Shown here piece by piece: positions 11,269-22,054 of a stretch of 64,000 nt of DNA (the first letter of the stretch is position 1; each line of letters starts with the position of its first letter). Under the pieces are notes generated by a model, which saw only the letters and a list, made by a program, of their open reading frames with translations, ran no database searches and was not told where the DNA came from. This DNA comes from Hamiltosporidium tvaerminnensis. Lineage: Eukaryota > Microsporidia > Dubosqiidae. The position numbers were made by a program, and so were the translations under genes. The stretch is taken from the NCBI GenBank assembly GCA_022605425.2, contig JAKIMF020000013.1, positions 558,001 through 622,000 on the forward strand, written 5' to 3'.

Positions 11269-12556
11269 TAATAAAACATTTGGCGCAATTATCATTTTAA
11301 ACGCAGCTGTTATATTACTTATGTTCTAAATTTTTAAAATCTAGTTATATTTGAGAGAATAAAAGATACTAATAGTTCATGCAAGTTTATTTTCTTAATC
11401 AAATGTATCTAGACCAAGACGCTCAGAGCGAGATAAAAATTACATGCATCATTCGGTTGATTTTTTTTTATTTTTGTGGATTATATGTGTTCTTGAAGAA
11501 GAAAAAAAAATATATATGAATTATACAAAGAAAATTTAAATTTTGATATGCTGGAAAAATAGTAATATAAAGTAAATTCGTTAGGTTTTCGCCATTGTTT
11601 TAATCAAAAATTATATTTTTTTTATATTTCTTACAAACGAACAAAAGAAACCAACAAAAATACGCGGTACAATTGATTTTCAACAGAATTGATTCGGTTC
11701 AGATTAGGCACCAATAAGATGTTTTGTTGTTTGTTAAATTTACTTGTAGAAATTATAAATAATTAATTAAAACACCTATCCTTATATATAAATCTAGATA
11801 TTTCTTGGATCTTATTTTAAAGAATCTTTCTTTTTTCTTATAAGTAATTTCGAAAGCATGAATAAAACTTCGAGCATATGTATCAAGATGATGGAATTGC
11901 AGGCCTAGAAAGCTCTATTAAAATTGCAACTATGCTAAATTTGAATATTTCCCTTTAACACATCATTGCATAATATTATCAACAATTATAGAACAAAGCT
12001 AGGGTTTCAACATTAGTAGCACAATAATTTCAAAAACCTCTACAATCGCGTGCGACTAAAATTGAAATCATAAAAGCGAGAACTGAAATTTATTGATAAA
12101 ATATTTAAAGTTTACCTTGCATAGTCCGTTATAAATCGTCCTTTGTATTTTACTAAATTTTTTTGTGTATTAACGTAAGTAAAACACTTTTTTCTTAATA
12201 TGAATCGAAAAAATACCATTTTTAACATAGAATCAATAAAAGTATATAATTCACACGGTATCAAATTATTCCATGCAATTGAATCGTGATAATTTACTTA
12301 TTCAGTTGAATCAATAAAATGATAAATCGAAAGCTACAAATAACATTGTAACACTGCTATTAAACGCCTTCTTTCATTTAAAAATATTTTTATGATGGTT
12401 CAAATGTTAAAAAACACTATTAAACCTTTCATAAACGGACTCAGCAAATGCATCAAAATGTTAAAAATCGCCTTTTAAAATAATTTGATAAACTCACAAA
12501 ATTATCAAAATTTAAGTTTAGCCTATTTAACATATTTGCAGTTATTATGCTTAATT
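11269..12556. other. Gene-free DNA containing one member of an old repeat pair
   Basis: No gene seen. At 11,685-11,845 the sequence is related to 19,895-20,060: shared gatt-cggttcagatt, aatttacttgtagaaat, a following cttat block, ggatct, and atatttcttg landmarks. A short G+C-richer patch at about 11,410-11,440 is unexplained. Confidence 0.5.
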
Positions 12557-12754
12557 TTAAGCCTCCTGTTGCCATATTATTTTATATAGAACATCAGGAG
12601 ATGAATAATACGATGTATTATCAACAATTAGAGCCACCTTCCGTTTCAAATGCATTAAATAGCCGAGCAAAGATACATTGTTTTCTGCACCCATATTTTT
12701 GCCGCAATCAGTATCAATAAATTCCGAGTTTTTAAAGATAGCATTGTTATACAT
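12557..12754 (-). pseudogene. Possible DDE-type transposase remnant
   Basis: A 65-residue frame contains KRKVALIVDNTSYYSSPDVL, which has the look of the second catalytic Asp region of IS630/Tc1-type transposases (hydrophobic strand, D-N, then S/H-x-S). The typical His after DN is Tyr here, and neither neighbouring catalytic motif is visible. It may be chance. The only support is this short motif and isolation in otherwise non-coding DNA. Confidence 0.22.
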
Positions 12755-12873
12755 CTTTTTATAACAGAAATATTTCTTAAATATTTAAAGATTTGTAACA
12801 CTATATACAAATAAAAACCAACACAGGATTTTAGATAGGTCAGTTTTAGGGTACTAATTGTATTCCCACACAT

Positions 12874-13893
12874 TATAAATGTGAGATATTTTTTCAGTAA
12901 TTTTTTTCTGTTACATAAAAGATAATTAGATGATCCTGAACCACATTAAAGTTTATTTTAATTCGAACTTTATTTATTTTTTTTTGTTATCAGAGAATAC
13001 TAGCCTAAGATAAATTGAAAATTTCAAATGTATTTCTAAAAATTATTTTTAGAAAGATAATCACGGCTTTCTTGTACCGGTAATGATTATAATTATATCT
13101 TTATTAAAGCAATAAATTCCAATTAGAAGTTTTTAAATCGATAGAAAGTTGGTTTTCGAAATATTCAAAAAGCTTTTTAAGATATATGATATTAAATAAT
13201 ATATAATATCAATATAATTCTCTATAAATACATTACAGCTTTAAGTTCATTCATAATTTGAAATTTTATTTTTTACAATATTACCTTGAAATCCAAATAT
13301 ATAAATACTTTGAATTTTAAAGTTAAAATCAAAGTACTTAAATTACATAGAGTTGGTATTACCGATACAAAAACAGTCGAAGAACTTTGGAAATACGCTT
13401 GAAATAAAACTCGAAGAAATAAATCATTTAATTTTAAAATAAAATATAAGCATAAAATTCTTCGAAGAAATATTTACAAATATGACACTTTTAAAAAGAA
13501 AACCATCATAGTATTTCGATGATGTTTTTATAACAAATTAAAGGTTATTTTTATGTTTTAGTGAGAACAAAAAAAATACTTTAAAGAGAATATTCTAAAT
13601 AAAACCAGTTTTTACTTATGTTGATATTACTGTGTTCAAACAATTAAAAAGATTTTACGATGGTTTTCGAACACAGATATTTCTATAAGCATAAGACCTT
13701 GTTTATATATATAAATCTGATAAAATACTAAAAAAAAGATATTTTTGATGATTCTCTTACATGAAATATGTATATAAGTATCATTTTATTTCTAAAATTG
13801 AAATTAAGATTTTTTTATTTCCAAAATTACTGATTTGAATTAAAAAAAATTTTAAAAGTAAAATATTTTACATAATATAGAATAATATATCGC
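12874..13893. other. Intergenic DNA, nothing recognised
   Basis: A+T-rich stretch 3' of the minus-strand U2AF35 gene; no gene, repeat or RNA-like structure was recognised. Confidence 0.5.
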
Positions 13894-14475
13894 CTAAGAT
13901 AATCGATTTTTCATTTCATACATAATTTCTTGAGCATCATATAATTCGTCTAACAATTCTTGACTGATTTTGGCACGATGAATAAAATTACAAAAACCAG
14001 CTCTTAGACATTCCAAATTCTCAAACTCTTTACAACATGCCTTTTTTAGATTATCCACATGGCACAATTCTACGCATATTAACCTATCAGCATAAAAACG
14101 TGTGTTTAATTTTTCCACGCATTTTATAGCCTCTTCTTCTCTAGAAAATTTAATGTAAATATTTCCTAAAAGATGGTCACTTATATTAAGAGCAATTACC
14201 ATATCTATAATGTATCCATAAGTAATACTAATTTCTGTAAAAAAATCTTCATAAAACAATTCTAAATGCTCTTGGATAGCAAGTTCTGTCATTGTACATT
14301 CCGGATTATGGCTAGGAAAAAAATATAAATTTTTTATTAAAACCGAATAACTTCTAACTGGTGGCATATGCTTTTTTTCACATGCCTCTCCGTGTCTACA
14401 TGCACCAACACGATAATAAAAACTACATTTCTCATCTCTGTCTCTAAAATTTTCTTTTCGATCATTTTCGAGCAT
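13894..14475 (-). CDS. U2AF1-like: U2 snRNP auxiliary factor small subunit (U2AF35-like)
   Basis: 193 residues with the complete U2AF35 architecture. The first CCCH zinc finger is C17, C26, C32, H36 (C-X8-C-X5-C-X3-H; the stretch GACRHGEACEKKH is near-canonical). A U2AF-homology RRM spans roughly residues 45-140, and a second CCCH finger lies about residues 146-170 (C-X7-C-X5-C-X3-H). The C-terminal RS region of animal proteins is absent. In other eukaryotes this protein reads the AG at 3' splice sites with U2AF65, in the nucleus. Its presence implies that this microsporidian still splices introns. A CCC motif lies 20 nt 5' of the ATG, farther than in the other genes, with an ATTTACAG in between that could be a 3' splice site or chance. 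Confidence 0.93.
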   Translation of the reverse strand: MLENDRKENFRDRDEKCSFYYRVGACRHGEACEKKHMPPVRSYSVLIKNLYFFPSHNPECTMTELAIQEHLELFYEDFFTEISITYGYIIDMVIALNISDHLLGNIYIKFSREEEAIKCVEKLNTRFYADRLICVELCHVDNLKKACCKEFENLECLRAGFCNFIHRAKISQELLDELYDAQEIMYEMKNRLS

Positions 14476-14494
14476 TAATCTAACTGTAAATTAT

Positions 14495-14497
14495 GGG
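14495..14497 (-). promoter_or_regulatory. CCC motif upstream of U2AF35
   Basis: AAACCC on the minus strand, followed by ATAATTTACAGTTAGATTA and then the ATG. Confidence 0.4.
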
Positions 14498-15702
14498 TTT
14501 AAATATATTTTAAATGCCCTCGTACGAATCATACGGAAAAAAAATCGAGGGAAAAGTATAAATCATTTTTATTCAAATGAAGATTTTAGTTTGAAACTTC
14601 AAAAAATTAATATTTTAAGCCAAGAAATTTATATGGATATGAATGTTGCTAGAGTTGTTTGTTTAAATTACTAATTTAGTAAAATAATGCATTCATCTTG
14701 CAAAGTTAAAGTAAATGCTTTCATTTTATAACAAAAAATCTTTGATATATTTTTTTAAATAAAAATTAAAAAACTAAAACATAAAATATCTGTATAAGAA
14801 AAAAATATTAAAAAGAAAAGAATTTTAAATTATTTATATTTTTACTGAAAAAAATATCAAACACAAAAATATTAAATTAATCTGTTATAATATTCAGATA
14901 TATGCAAGTCTAAAAAGAATCTATTTTATTCTTTTGAATACAAATTATATTTTACAAAATAATCGAATTCAGGGAAAAACATGGTTATAAATATTCTAAG
15001 AAAGCAAAAATAAATTAAAGTTGCTCAAAATAAACAGAATATTAAAAATACAAATATATATTTGATAATATGAACTAGAAAAAACCACAATGATAAAACA
15101 TCGTCATTTTGATTTTCTCAATGGGTTCTCGAACTTCTTTCCCGTATTTTTTTATTTATCATTTATATCAAGGTTTTCAAACTATGGCATGCAAAGATAT
15201 TCTGTCTGACCCGCAGAGCAATTTATCCGGGTTAACACGATTTTTTTGTTCTTAGGTTTATTCTTAACCAGTAAATTGATAAGCGCTTTATACCCTGGCG
15301 TTATATTTGTTCAGCTACATCATCGAAAGGCAGAAGAAGACTGGAATAGCTATATAAGTATAATTTTCATAAATTAATATTTTGGAATTATAGATCTTGA
15401 AATATAACAACTAAAAACTTAACAATTAGTTATAGAATAGCTTGTAAACAGAATTTTAAAATTTAAAAGAACCATATGTTTTCAGAACTATTCAGAGTAA
15501 AATATACATATAACAAGAAACTTAACAATCATAGAATAGTTTTTAAAAAGAAAAAATGAGGAAATTAAATAGTAAAAGAATAAAGCAGAGAATTCATTTC
15601 ATCTTTTGTTGTAGAGAAACCAGTAAAATACCATAAATATCCCAGAAAGACTAAGATTGATAATATAATGTAAAGAATGATTTCTTTGAGGCCGAAACCA
15701 TC
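14498..15702. other. Gene-free DNA with a short unusual patch at 15,170-15,350
   Basis: No gene. At 15,172-15,240 there is caaggttttcaaactatggc followed by gacccgcagagcaattt, in richer G+C. This has the flavour of a hAT transposon end, but no partner terminus or target duplication is visible. Confidence 0.35.
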
Positions 15703-17296
15703 TTATTTTTTCGATTCTGGGTCTGGATTTGCCGATTCAGGAGGGCAAAAGCGAAGTTTTCGGTCTTCAGAAGTGAGCGTGGAAAGTTCATTTTCAAATA
15801 TATATTTAAAATAACTTTCCTTAATCTTACTATTGTTTGCGAAAATCTTATTTTTTTCTTTAGTCATTTTTTCATTTATTTGGTTGTCTAAAAACGTTTT
15901 AAAACTATCATTAGAAAAAAATTCAACAAAACAATATATTTCTATTAAAACTGTTGTTTTGGGTACTTTATTACAATTTAAATAATTCCCGTCTTCCTTT
16001 TTAACATAATCAATCTTTTTTTGATCGAATATTTGTTTGAAACTATCAATACGCTCTTTTCTATATTTTTTAAGTATTTCTATATTTTCATTCTTTCTAG
16101 ATTCCGTTTTTAAAACATCTACAAGGAACAAAAATTCAATAATGATTCTTGAAATATTTTTTTTGTTTAGGATTTCTTCTCCGAGACATAGAGCCTTTAA
16201 ACATAATACGGCAGAAATATAATTATGATATTCTTCTTTTGTTTTTTCTATCAGAAATTCATATAAAGTTTTTATAAAAATCACATCAGTTTCATTACAT
16301 AATAGTTCTATGAATACATGAGGGAAGTTGGGATCTTCTGGTTTATTCTGAAAATTGCTTATATTTTTATCTAATTCAAATATTTCATCAAATCCGTTTT
16401 GGTTTTTTAAAACCTTTGCCACAATTTTCTCAGAAATAAATTTCAATACCATTTTATACTGTTGATCATTAAACACATTATTCATATTAGTACTTAAAAT
16501 TGTGGCTGTTTCTATTATGTTTTTCGCAGATTCATTCAAATTCACAGGGAAAACTAAAGGCCAGAATTGGGACTTAAAGTTCTTTGAATGGCGATGAAGT
16601 ACAACTCGATAAAAATATTTCATTTTAAAATATCCCAAAAAAACAGAAAAATTGTTCGAATGTTGCATTTGATAAGATGTCTTTTAGAGGCGATGGTTTA
16701 GAATTTTCATCAAATACTATTTTAAATTTTTTTAAGACTTCTAGATCAGTTTCATCTCTTTTGTTAAAACTCCGTGATATGTCTGGAGTTAAAGCCTCAT
16801 ATGAAGGGATGAGGTAATCTAAATTCTTATAACTAAAACGATTAATTTTATCTAATAAAAAATCCTTGAATATTTTTTGTACAATATCTTTATATTCTTC
16901 ATTTTCTTTATACATCTCCACAAATTTTCCAAAGCAAATTAGATTAAAAAGAAGTTCCGGTTGATATGCTTTTAAATATTCTTCGCTGCAATCATTATAA
17001 AAAATACAACAATTTAAAGTGGTAAAATGTCTTAAGAAGGGATGAAGTTCTTTCTCGATATAATCTTTTATTTTGTCGAAATAAAACTTGCAACTTTGAG
17101 CATTTGATATTTGTCTTTGCAATTTATTGCTTTTAAAATTTCGTTTATACTTTCTTTTACTTCACTGTTATCAGCTGTTATGTCATTATACGAAATTCTC
17201 ATATGCATTTCGTTTGTTTTCGTTGGATCTTCCAAAATAAAATCAGAGCTATTTTCTGGTGTTGACGCTGCTATAAAAGAAAAATATGAAAAAACA
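15703..17296 (-). pseudogene. Leader-bearing orphan protein gene broken by three frameshifts
   Basis: Two long frames (16,625-17,122 and 15,703-16,668) overlap across a run of seven T on the coding strand. Reading one T fewer continues ...EQFFCF into LGYFKMKYFY..., so they are halves of one protein. Upstream, another open frame (IAASTPENSSDFILEDP...) must shift near a TTTTAAAA stretch at about 17,130 to join. The ATG at 17,296 begins a hydrophobic leader (MFFHIFL) needing one more shift in a TTTT run to reach IAAS, a good signal-peptidase site. The whole would be about 530 residues, helical and Lys/Phe/Asn-rich, ending PPESANPDPESKK. No known domain. All three breaks sit at homopolymers, so uncorrected sequencing errors are as likely as true decay. 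Confidence 0.65.
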
Positions 17297-17476
17297 TGGA
17301 ATTAATTTTTTTTTATATTATATATTCAGCAAATAACCAAAAAAAGACAGATTATTGCGATCAGTGATAATTTAAAAATCGTAGATTTCCCGTTTAAAGT
17401 AAATTATCATTCTTCTCATTGGTAATTTGAAAAAAATCTCAAAATAATTTCAAATGTTGATCAAAACGATTTGATT

Positions 17477-17737
17477 ATGAGTTTTATTTTTGTATTTTAT
17501 AATGAAAAATTTCTGTCCAAAGCAATAAATTTATTTATTTTTACAAAAAGAATATTCCACAAAGAGCAGAAATATGCGTTAACATGTATTCGTATTACAG
17601 TTATACACCAACGAGAAGAATTTGCAAACAAATGGCTTAAACACAATTACCTCGTTTTTTTACAACCGCTAGCTTACCCGCCGCATGTTGCTACGATAAT
17701 AAAAGAAATTAGTTTCAAGTATAGTAAAAAAACATAA
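17477..17737 (+). CDS. Small basic hypothetical ORF, doubtful
   Basis: 86 codons from an ATG at 17,477. Its C-terminal half (NKWLKHNYLVFLQPLAYPPHVATIIK) uses richer G+C than the surroundings, which hints at a former coding or transposon segment. No motif recognised and no CCC motif at the start. It sits between the 5' end of a pseudogene and a Dong-like LINE fragment, so it may be part of a decayed element. Confidence 0.25.
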   Translation: MSFIFVFYNEKFLSKAINLFIFTKRIFHKEQKYALTCIRITVIHQREEFANKWLKHNYLVFLQPLAYPPHVATIIKEISFKYSKKT

Positions 17738-17767
17738 AATGATTTTTTTAATTTAATTAGTAGTTAT

Positions 17768-18345
17768 TTATTTTTTCGCTCATTGAAGTAGGATTCATTT
17801 CAAATAGTTGAAACTGAAAAACTTAGGAAGTAAGACCTGCTAGCCAATGAGTTGGGTCTTATTTATAAGTGTAGTGTTGAGATAATCCCTTATGTGATGA
17901 CCTGGGACGGTATTGTGACAAAATACCATAAATCTCATCTTAAAATACTAGAAATACCCATGAATGTAGAGGCATACATTCGGTCTATAGTACTCAAGAA
18001 GACAGTCGAAACAATTTCTTTTGATCGACGAACAGGACTTGAGTCAGGACTAAATGCCGAAGAGAGCTGGGAAAGAGCGTCAATGGGTGTTATTATGAGA
18101 TCAGAGATGCATGAGAAACCAACACCCCCTTTAAAAGGAGAGAAGAGAGAGGAAGATGGTGTTAAATTTTTAAAACCAAAAAATTATAAACCCCTTATTT
18201 CACAAGAAGGAACCACTTTAAAGGAACCGACCAATAACATAAATGAAGAGTCGGATTTGGAAGAAGAGACAATAGTGGTTAAAGAGGTAGAAGAAAACAT
18301 GTAAAAAATGGTAAAAATATTTTAACCCAGAAGTTCATTAAATAA
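17768..18345 (+). mobile_element. Dong/R4-like LINE 3' end, 5'-truncated, partly open
   Basis: This encodes the last 150 residues of the element protein (open from 17,852 to 18,304: GLIYKCSVEIIPYVMTWDG, NVEAYIRSIVLKKT, GLNAEESWERASMG), then an acidic tail (EESDLEEETIVVKEVEE). The 3' tail taacccagaagttcattaaataaa follows. It starts inside the restriction-like endonuclease domain after the PD motif, so it cannot be functional. It is much better preserved than the copies at 3.5 kb and 26.3 kb. Confidence 0.92.
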
Positions 18346-18640
18346 AAATAAAAATTAATTTTTTTGTTTTTGTGTCCATACGAAAAAATCAGAAAATGTT
18401 TTAACGAATGAAGTAGCTAATAGAGTTGTCATGTGAAAAGCACGTTTTAACCAAATCTATTTTACACACTGGTGCATTTATTCTCTTGCGTTTCATTGTC
18501 TTTCCAAAAGTGAATCGTAAAGAAACTTACAATTTAAAATGGATTATCCGTTGGAACTGTTGAAATGTGTGGGAACAGTAAATTCCTCGTTGATAATACT
18601 TGTATATTATTATCATCCTTTATTGCATTACACATCCAAA
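18346..18640. other. Spacer, no gene seen
   Basis: Slightly richer in G+C at 18,410-18,560 without a recognised feature. Confidence 0.4.
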
Positions 18641-18860
18641 TAACACCCTATCCTATTTCCTCTTATCACTAAACCCGTCTAATATACAACAATCTATATT
18701 AACACCCCATTAATCTAATAAACATATACTAACACCCTTTAAGCGACTATTCCACATAACACCTTTTAAGATACCACGCTTTATATTAACATCATTTAAA
18801 TCACTCACTCATATTAACACCGTTTAATAAAGATCCAATAATAATTCCTTTAGTTTATCT
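18641..18860. repeat. Degenerate ~30-bp phased array with TAACACC core, G-poor strand
   Basis: The core taacacc (variants taaaccc, taacatc) begins at 18,641, 18,670, 18,700, 18,730, 18,757, 18,787 and 18,825. Spacings are 29, 30, 30, 27, 30 and 38. The core is usually followed by c/t-tta. The plus strand is C-rich and nearly free of G from about 18,600 to 18,960, a strand skew found nowhere else in the window. Confidence 0.7.
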
Positions 18861-18987
18861 ACATTTATAATTAAAGATACCTCTTTATAAAAAAAATTCC
18901 TCCTATTTATAAAAATACCACCCTTTATTTACTACTTCTTTAAGCACACACACATTCATTTTTATCTATATATATAAAAGAAAATAA

Positions 18988-19706
18988 CTTTATTTGAAAC
19001 GTATCACATCTTTTTTCCCCAGTGGCAAGTGTTATATTTGTTTTCATGAAATTAACGCAGTTCTAGATTTAACATAAATAACCGCTATTCCCACACTCCA
19101 ACAGTACCCCATGTGATACCTATATCCCAAAAGCTTTCATATACCAGTATATAGAACCTAATTAATAGACGAGGCAATTCCCCGGAGTTCGTTAATGTTC
19201 GTTGCATGGAGTGTGATCGAAGGCCGAAGCCTACCTTGGGCTTCCTCGAGACTATGCAGCATTCCCAATTATTCTACACTTTTTGGGACAAAAAACTTCT
19301 AGCTAAGATATATTTCAGAGGATTAAATGGGGTTCACCAAAACAGTACAATTTCATACTAACAGGTATAACCAGCTACTTAGCTTCACGGGTTTTAAAGA
19401 GTGTTTTATCTCCTTTGTGGTAATTCTTTTAACCGAGTAAGAAGGCTAAGTTTCCATACTTTTCGTTTGCAATTACCTACATGTTCAGTTTATTCTGCAA
19501 TCTAGTTACATAAAAAACTACAAATAGATTTTTAGAAAAAGTTTCGCCATTTTGTAGAACTCTAATCCTCCTACAAACTCCCACTGAACAACCGAAGATA
19601 TAGTGGGGTTCTATTCAAACAAAAAAATCAAAACAATGATTCTCACACTAGTTTCACCCAGTCACTGCTAAGCAGAAAGTTTTTTATGTGGTTATCCTCC
19701 CTTCAC
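18988..19706 (-). repeat. Family-1 dispersed element, full length, diverged
   Basis: Both ends are present: ctttatttgaaacgtatcacatc at one end and ggttatcctcccttcac at the other. A probable 10-bp target duplication AAGAAAATAA lies at 18,978-18,987 and 19,712-19,721; the few extra bases on the right and the A-rich sequence make it only suggestive. Confidence 0.9.
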
Positions 19707-20848
19707 TTGATAAGAAAATAAAATTAAAAATATGAATGATTACATAAAAAAGATACATTTATAGATAATTTTAGTAAAATTTTTTAGTAAAAATAAGATT
19801 ATTTGGTTTTTAACATTTTAGAAATCATTTTTTTTTATTATTTTATACAAAAAAACAAAATGAAATCACAAAAAATATGTAGTTAATTGATTATTAGTGA
19901 GATTGATGCAGTTGAGATTCGCCACAATGATTTGTAAAAATTGTGAATTGAATTTACTAGTAGAAATAAATTATCAATAACGACTGAAAGTGCTTATTTG
20001 TTAATTTGGATCTGTAAATATTTCTTGTGTATTTCCTTAAAAGAATATTTGTTCACACAGTTAGGTAGTGCCAAAACGGTAGAAAAAATTCATCGATTTA
20101 CTGAAAGTTATCGAATGCTGTGCTGGAATATTCTTATAAAATCCTAGAGATGCTAATACTTTCTTTAAAAAGATTATAAAGGTACATTTATATTTTTTGA
20201 ACGCCTGTATGAGGTTTTAAACATTTAATTCAAGAATATTAAGAAATAACACCGATATAATACTCCACAATGCGTTGGTATCAAATCTAATGAGTCCTTG
20301 GCCCTCGAGACTTTTTTTAAAAGTCAATATGGCGCGGGATAAGGAGTTTGGCAACCCTTGGATTAAACCTTTCTTTATATTTTAGTCAATGGAAATAAAG
20401 TATGGTCATACGCTCTTTTAACATTAATCCACGTCACCTTAAACTATGCTGTATTCTTTATTACAAGAAACACACAATAAATTTTCTTCTTAAGTCTTGT
20501 AATATTTTATAATATCCATGCTTTTTAAAACCTTAATTTTATTTTCCACTTTGTGCATCCAAATATTAGTTTTTGAACTTTTATTAGAGTTATATGAATT
20601 AAAAGTCTTTAATATGAAATTCTTAGTATCTTCTAATCCCTAGGAATATTTATGCTAAATGAAAACTGTTTATATTGTAATCTTACTTCAAATTATTTCT
20701 AATAATTATATATTTAGAAGGTACATGCGTATTCGTATGGTTTTATATATAGAAATTATAAATACCATCAATTACAATTAATAAATTTACTTACTTATTC
20801 CATAATCCTTTATCTCTCAATGATGCGACAATTAAAAATCTAATTACT
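19707..20848. other. Gene-free DNA with an old repeat and a hAT-end-like patch
   Basis: 19,895-20,060 is related to 11,685-11,845. At 20,295-20,365 a G+C-richer patch (aatatggcgcgggataagga, then gtttggcaacccttgg) reads on the minus strand as ccaagggttgccaaactcc, similar in style to hAT termini and to 15,172. No gene. Confidence 0.4.
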
Positions 20849-21578
20849 CAACTTTATTTAAAAGTATCACATCTTTTTAAAATAGTGGCAAGTGTTATAT
20901 TTGTTTTTATGACATTAACGCAGTTCTAGGTTTAACATAAATGACTGCTACCCCAACACTCCATCGGTAACCCCTGCGATACCTACGTCCCAAAGCTTTT
21001 CATCTACCAGGTGTGTAGAACCTAATTAATAGGCGAGGCAGTTGCCCGGAGTTCGTTAATGTCCGTTGCATGGAGTGTGATCGAAGGCCGAAGCCCCCCT
21101 GGGCTCCCCTATACTATGCAGCATTCCCACTTATTCTACACTTTCTAACCCAATAAACTTCTAGCTAAGGTATATTTCAGAGATTTACATAGGATCCACA
21201 TAGACAGTGCAATGTCATACCAACAGGTATAACCTGCTACTTAGCTCTCCCGGCTTTAAATGGTTTTTTGTTTTATATCTCCCAGGCGCTAAGTCTTCTG
21301 ACCCGAGTGAGCAAGGCTAGGTTTCCATGCTTTTACATGGCAATTACCTACATGTTCAGCTGCGTTCTGCAATCTGCTTACATAAAAAACTACAAATAAA
21401 TTCGTAGAAAAAGTTTCTCCATTTCTTAGACCTCTTCTCCTCATAACAACTCCCATAGAACAACCGAAGATGTAGTGTGGTTGTATTCCCACCAAAAATC
21501 CAAACAATGATCTCACACCAGTTTCACACACTCATTGCCAAGCAGAAAGTTTTTTATGTGGTTATCCTCCCTCCACCA
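20849..21578 (-). repeat. Family-1 dispersed element, full length with probable 9-bp target duplication
   Basis: Length 730 bp. CTAATTACT occurs at 20,840-20,848 and 21,579-21,587, directly at the element limits. The interior is close to the copies at 28.0 kb and 43.7 kb. The open frame at 21,289-21,531 (minus) is not conserved in other copies. Confidence 0.92.
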
Positions 21579-22054
21579 CTAATTACTTGAAATTATAACC
21601 CTAACAAAATAATTTTTTTATTGTTTTAAAATCAATTTTGAGAAAAATTTCTTAGTTTGGTAAATGTTAAAAGACTATTTATTAAAAAAACTGTCAAAAA
21701 AAATTACCTAATAAAAATTTAAATAAATATCCTAAAAAAAATTAACGCATAATAAATTTAAGAATCAACTGTTTTTATTATAATTGAAGTTTAAAAGATA
21801 TATTCTTCTTCAAAAAAAGATTTTAAAAAAAATTTGTTAAATTATAAAAAAAATAAGAAAAACTCTATTGAAAATGAAATATAAAAAAATTCGAAACAAT
21901 AAAAAAAATGAAATAAAAAAAAGAAATAAGAAAATACGTAAATCATAAACGGTGAAAATTATAAAAAAGTAGTAAGTCTTTAAAAAAACTGAAATATAAA
22001 ACACTAAATATTTTAAGAATACGAAAATATAAAAAAAAATTAGAATACTTCTTT

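Noticed and set aside
18590-18965. CRISPR array or true telomere repeat
   Set aside because: Units are degenerate, there are no unique spacers, the organism is eukaryotic, and the motif is not a known simple telomere repeat.
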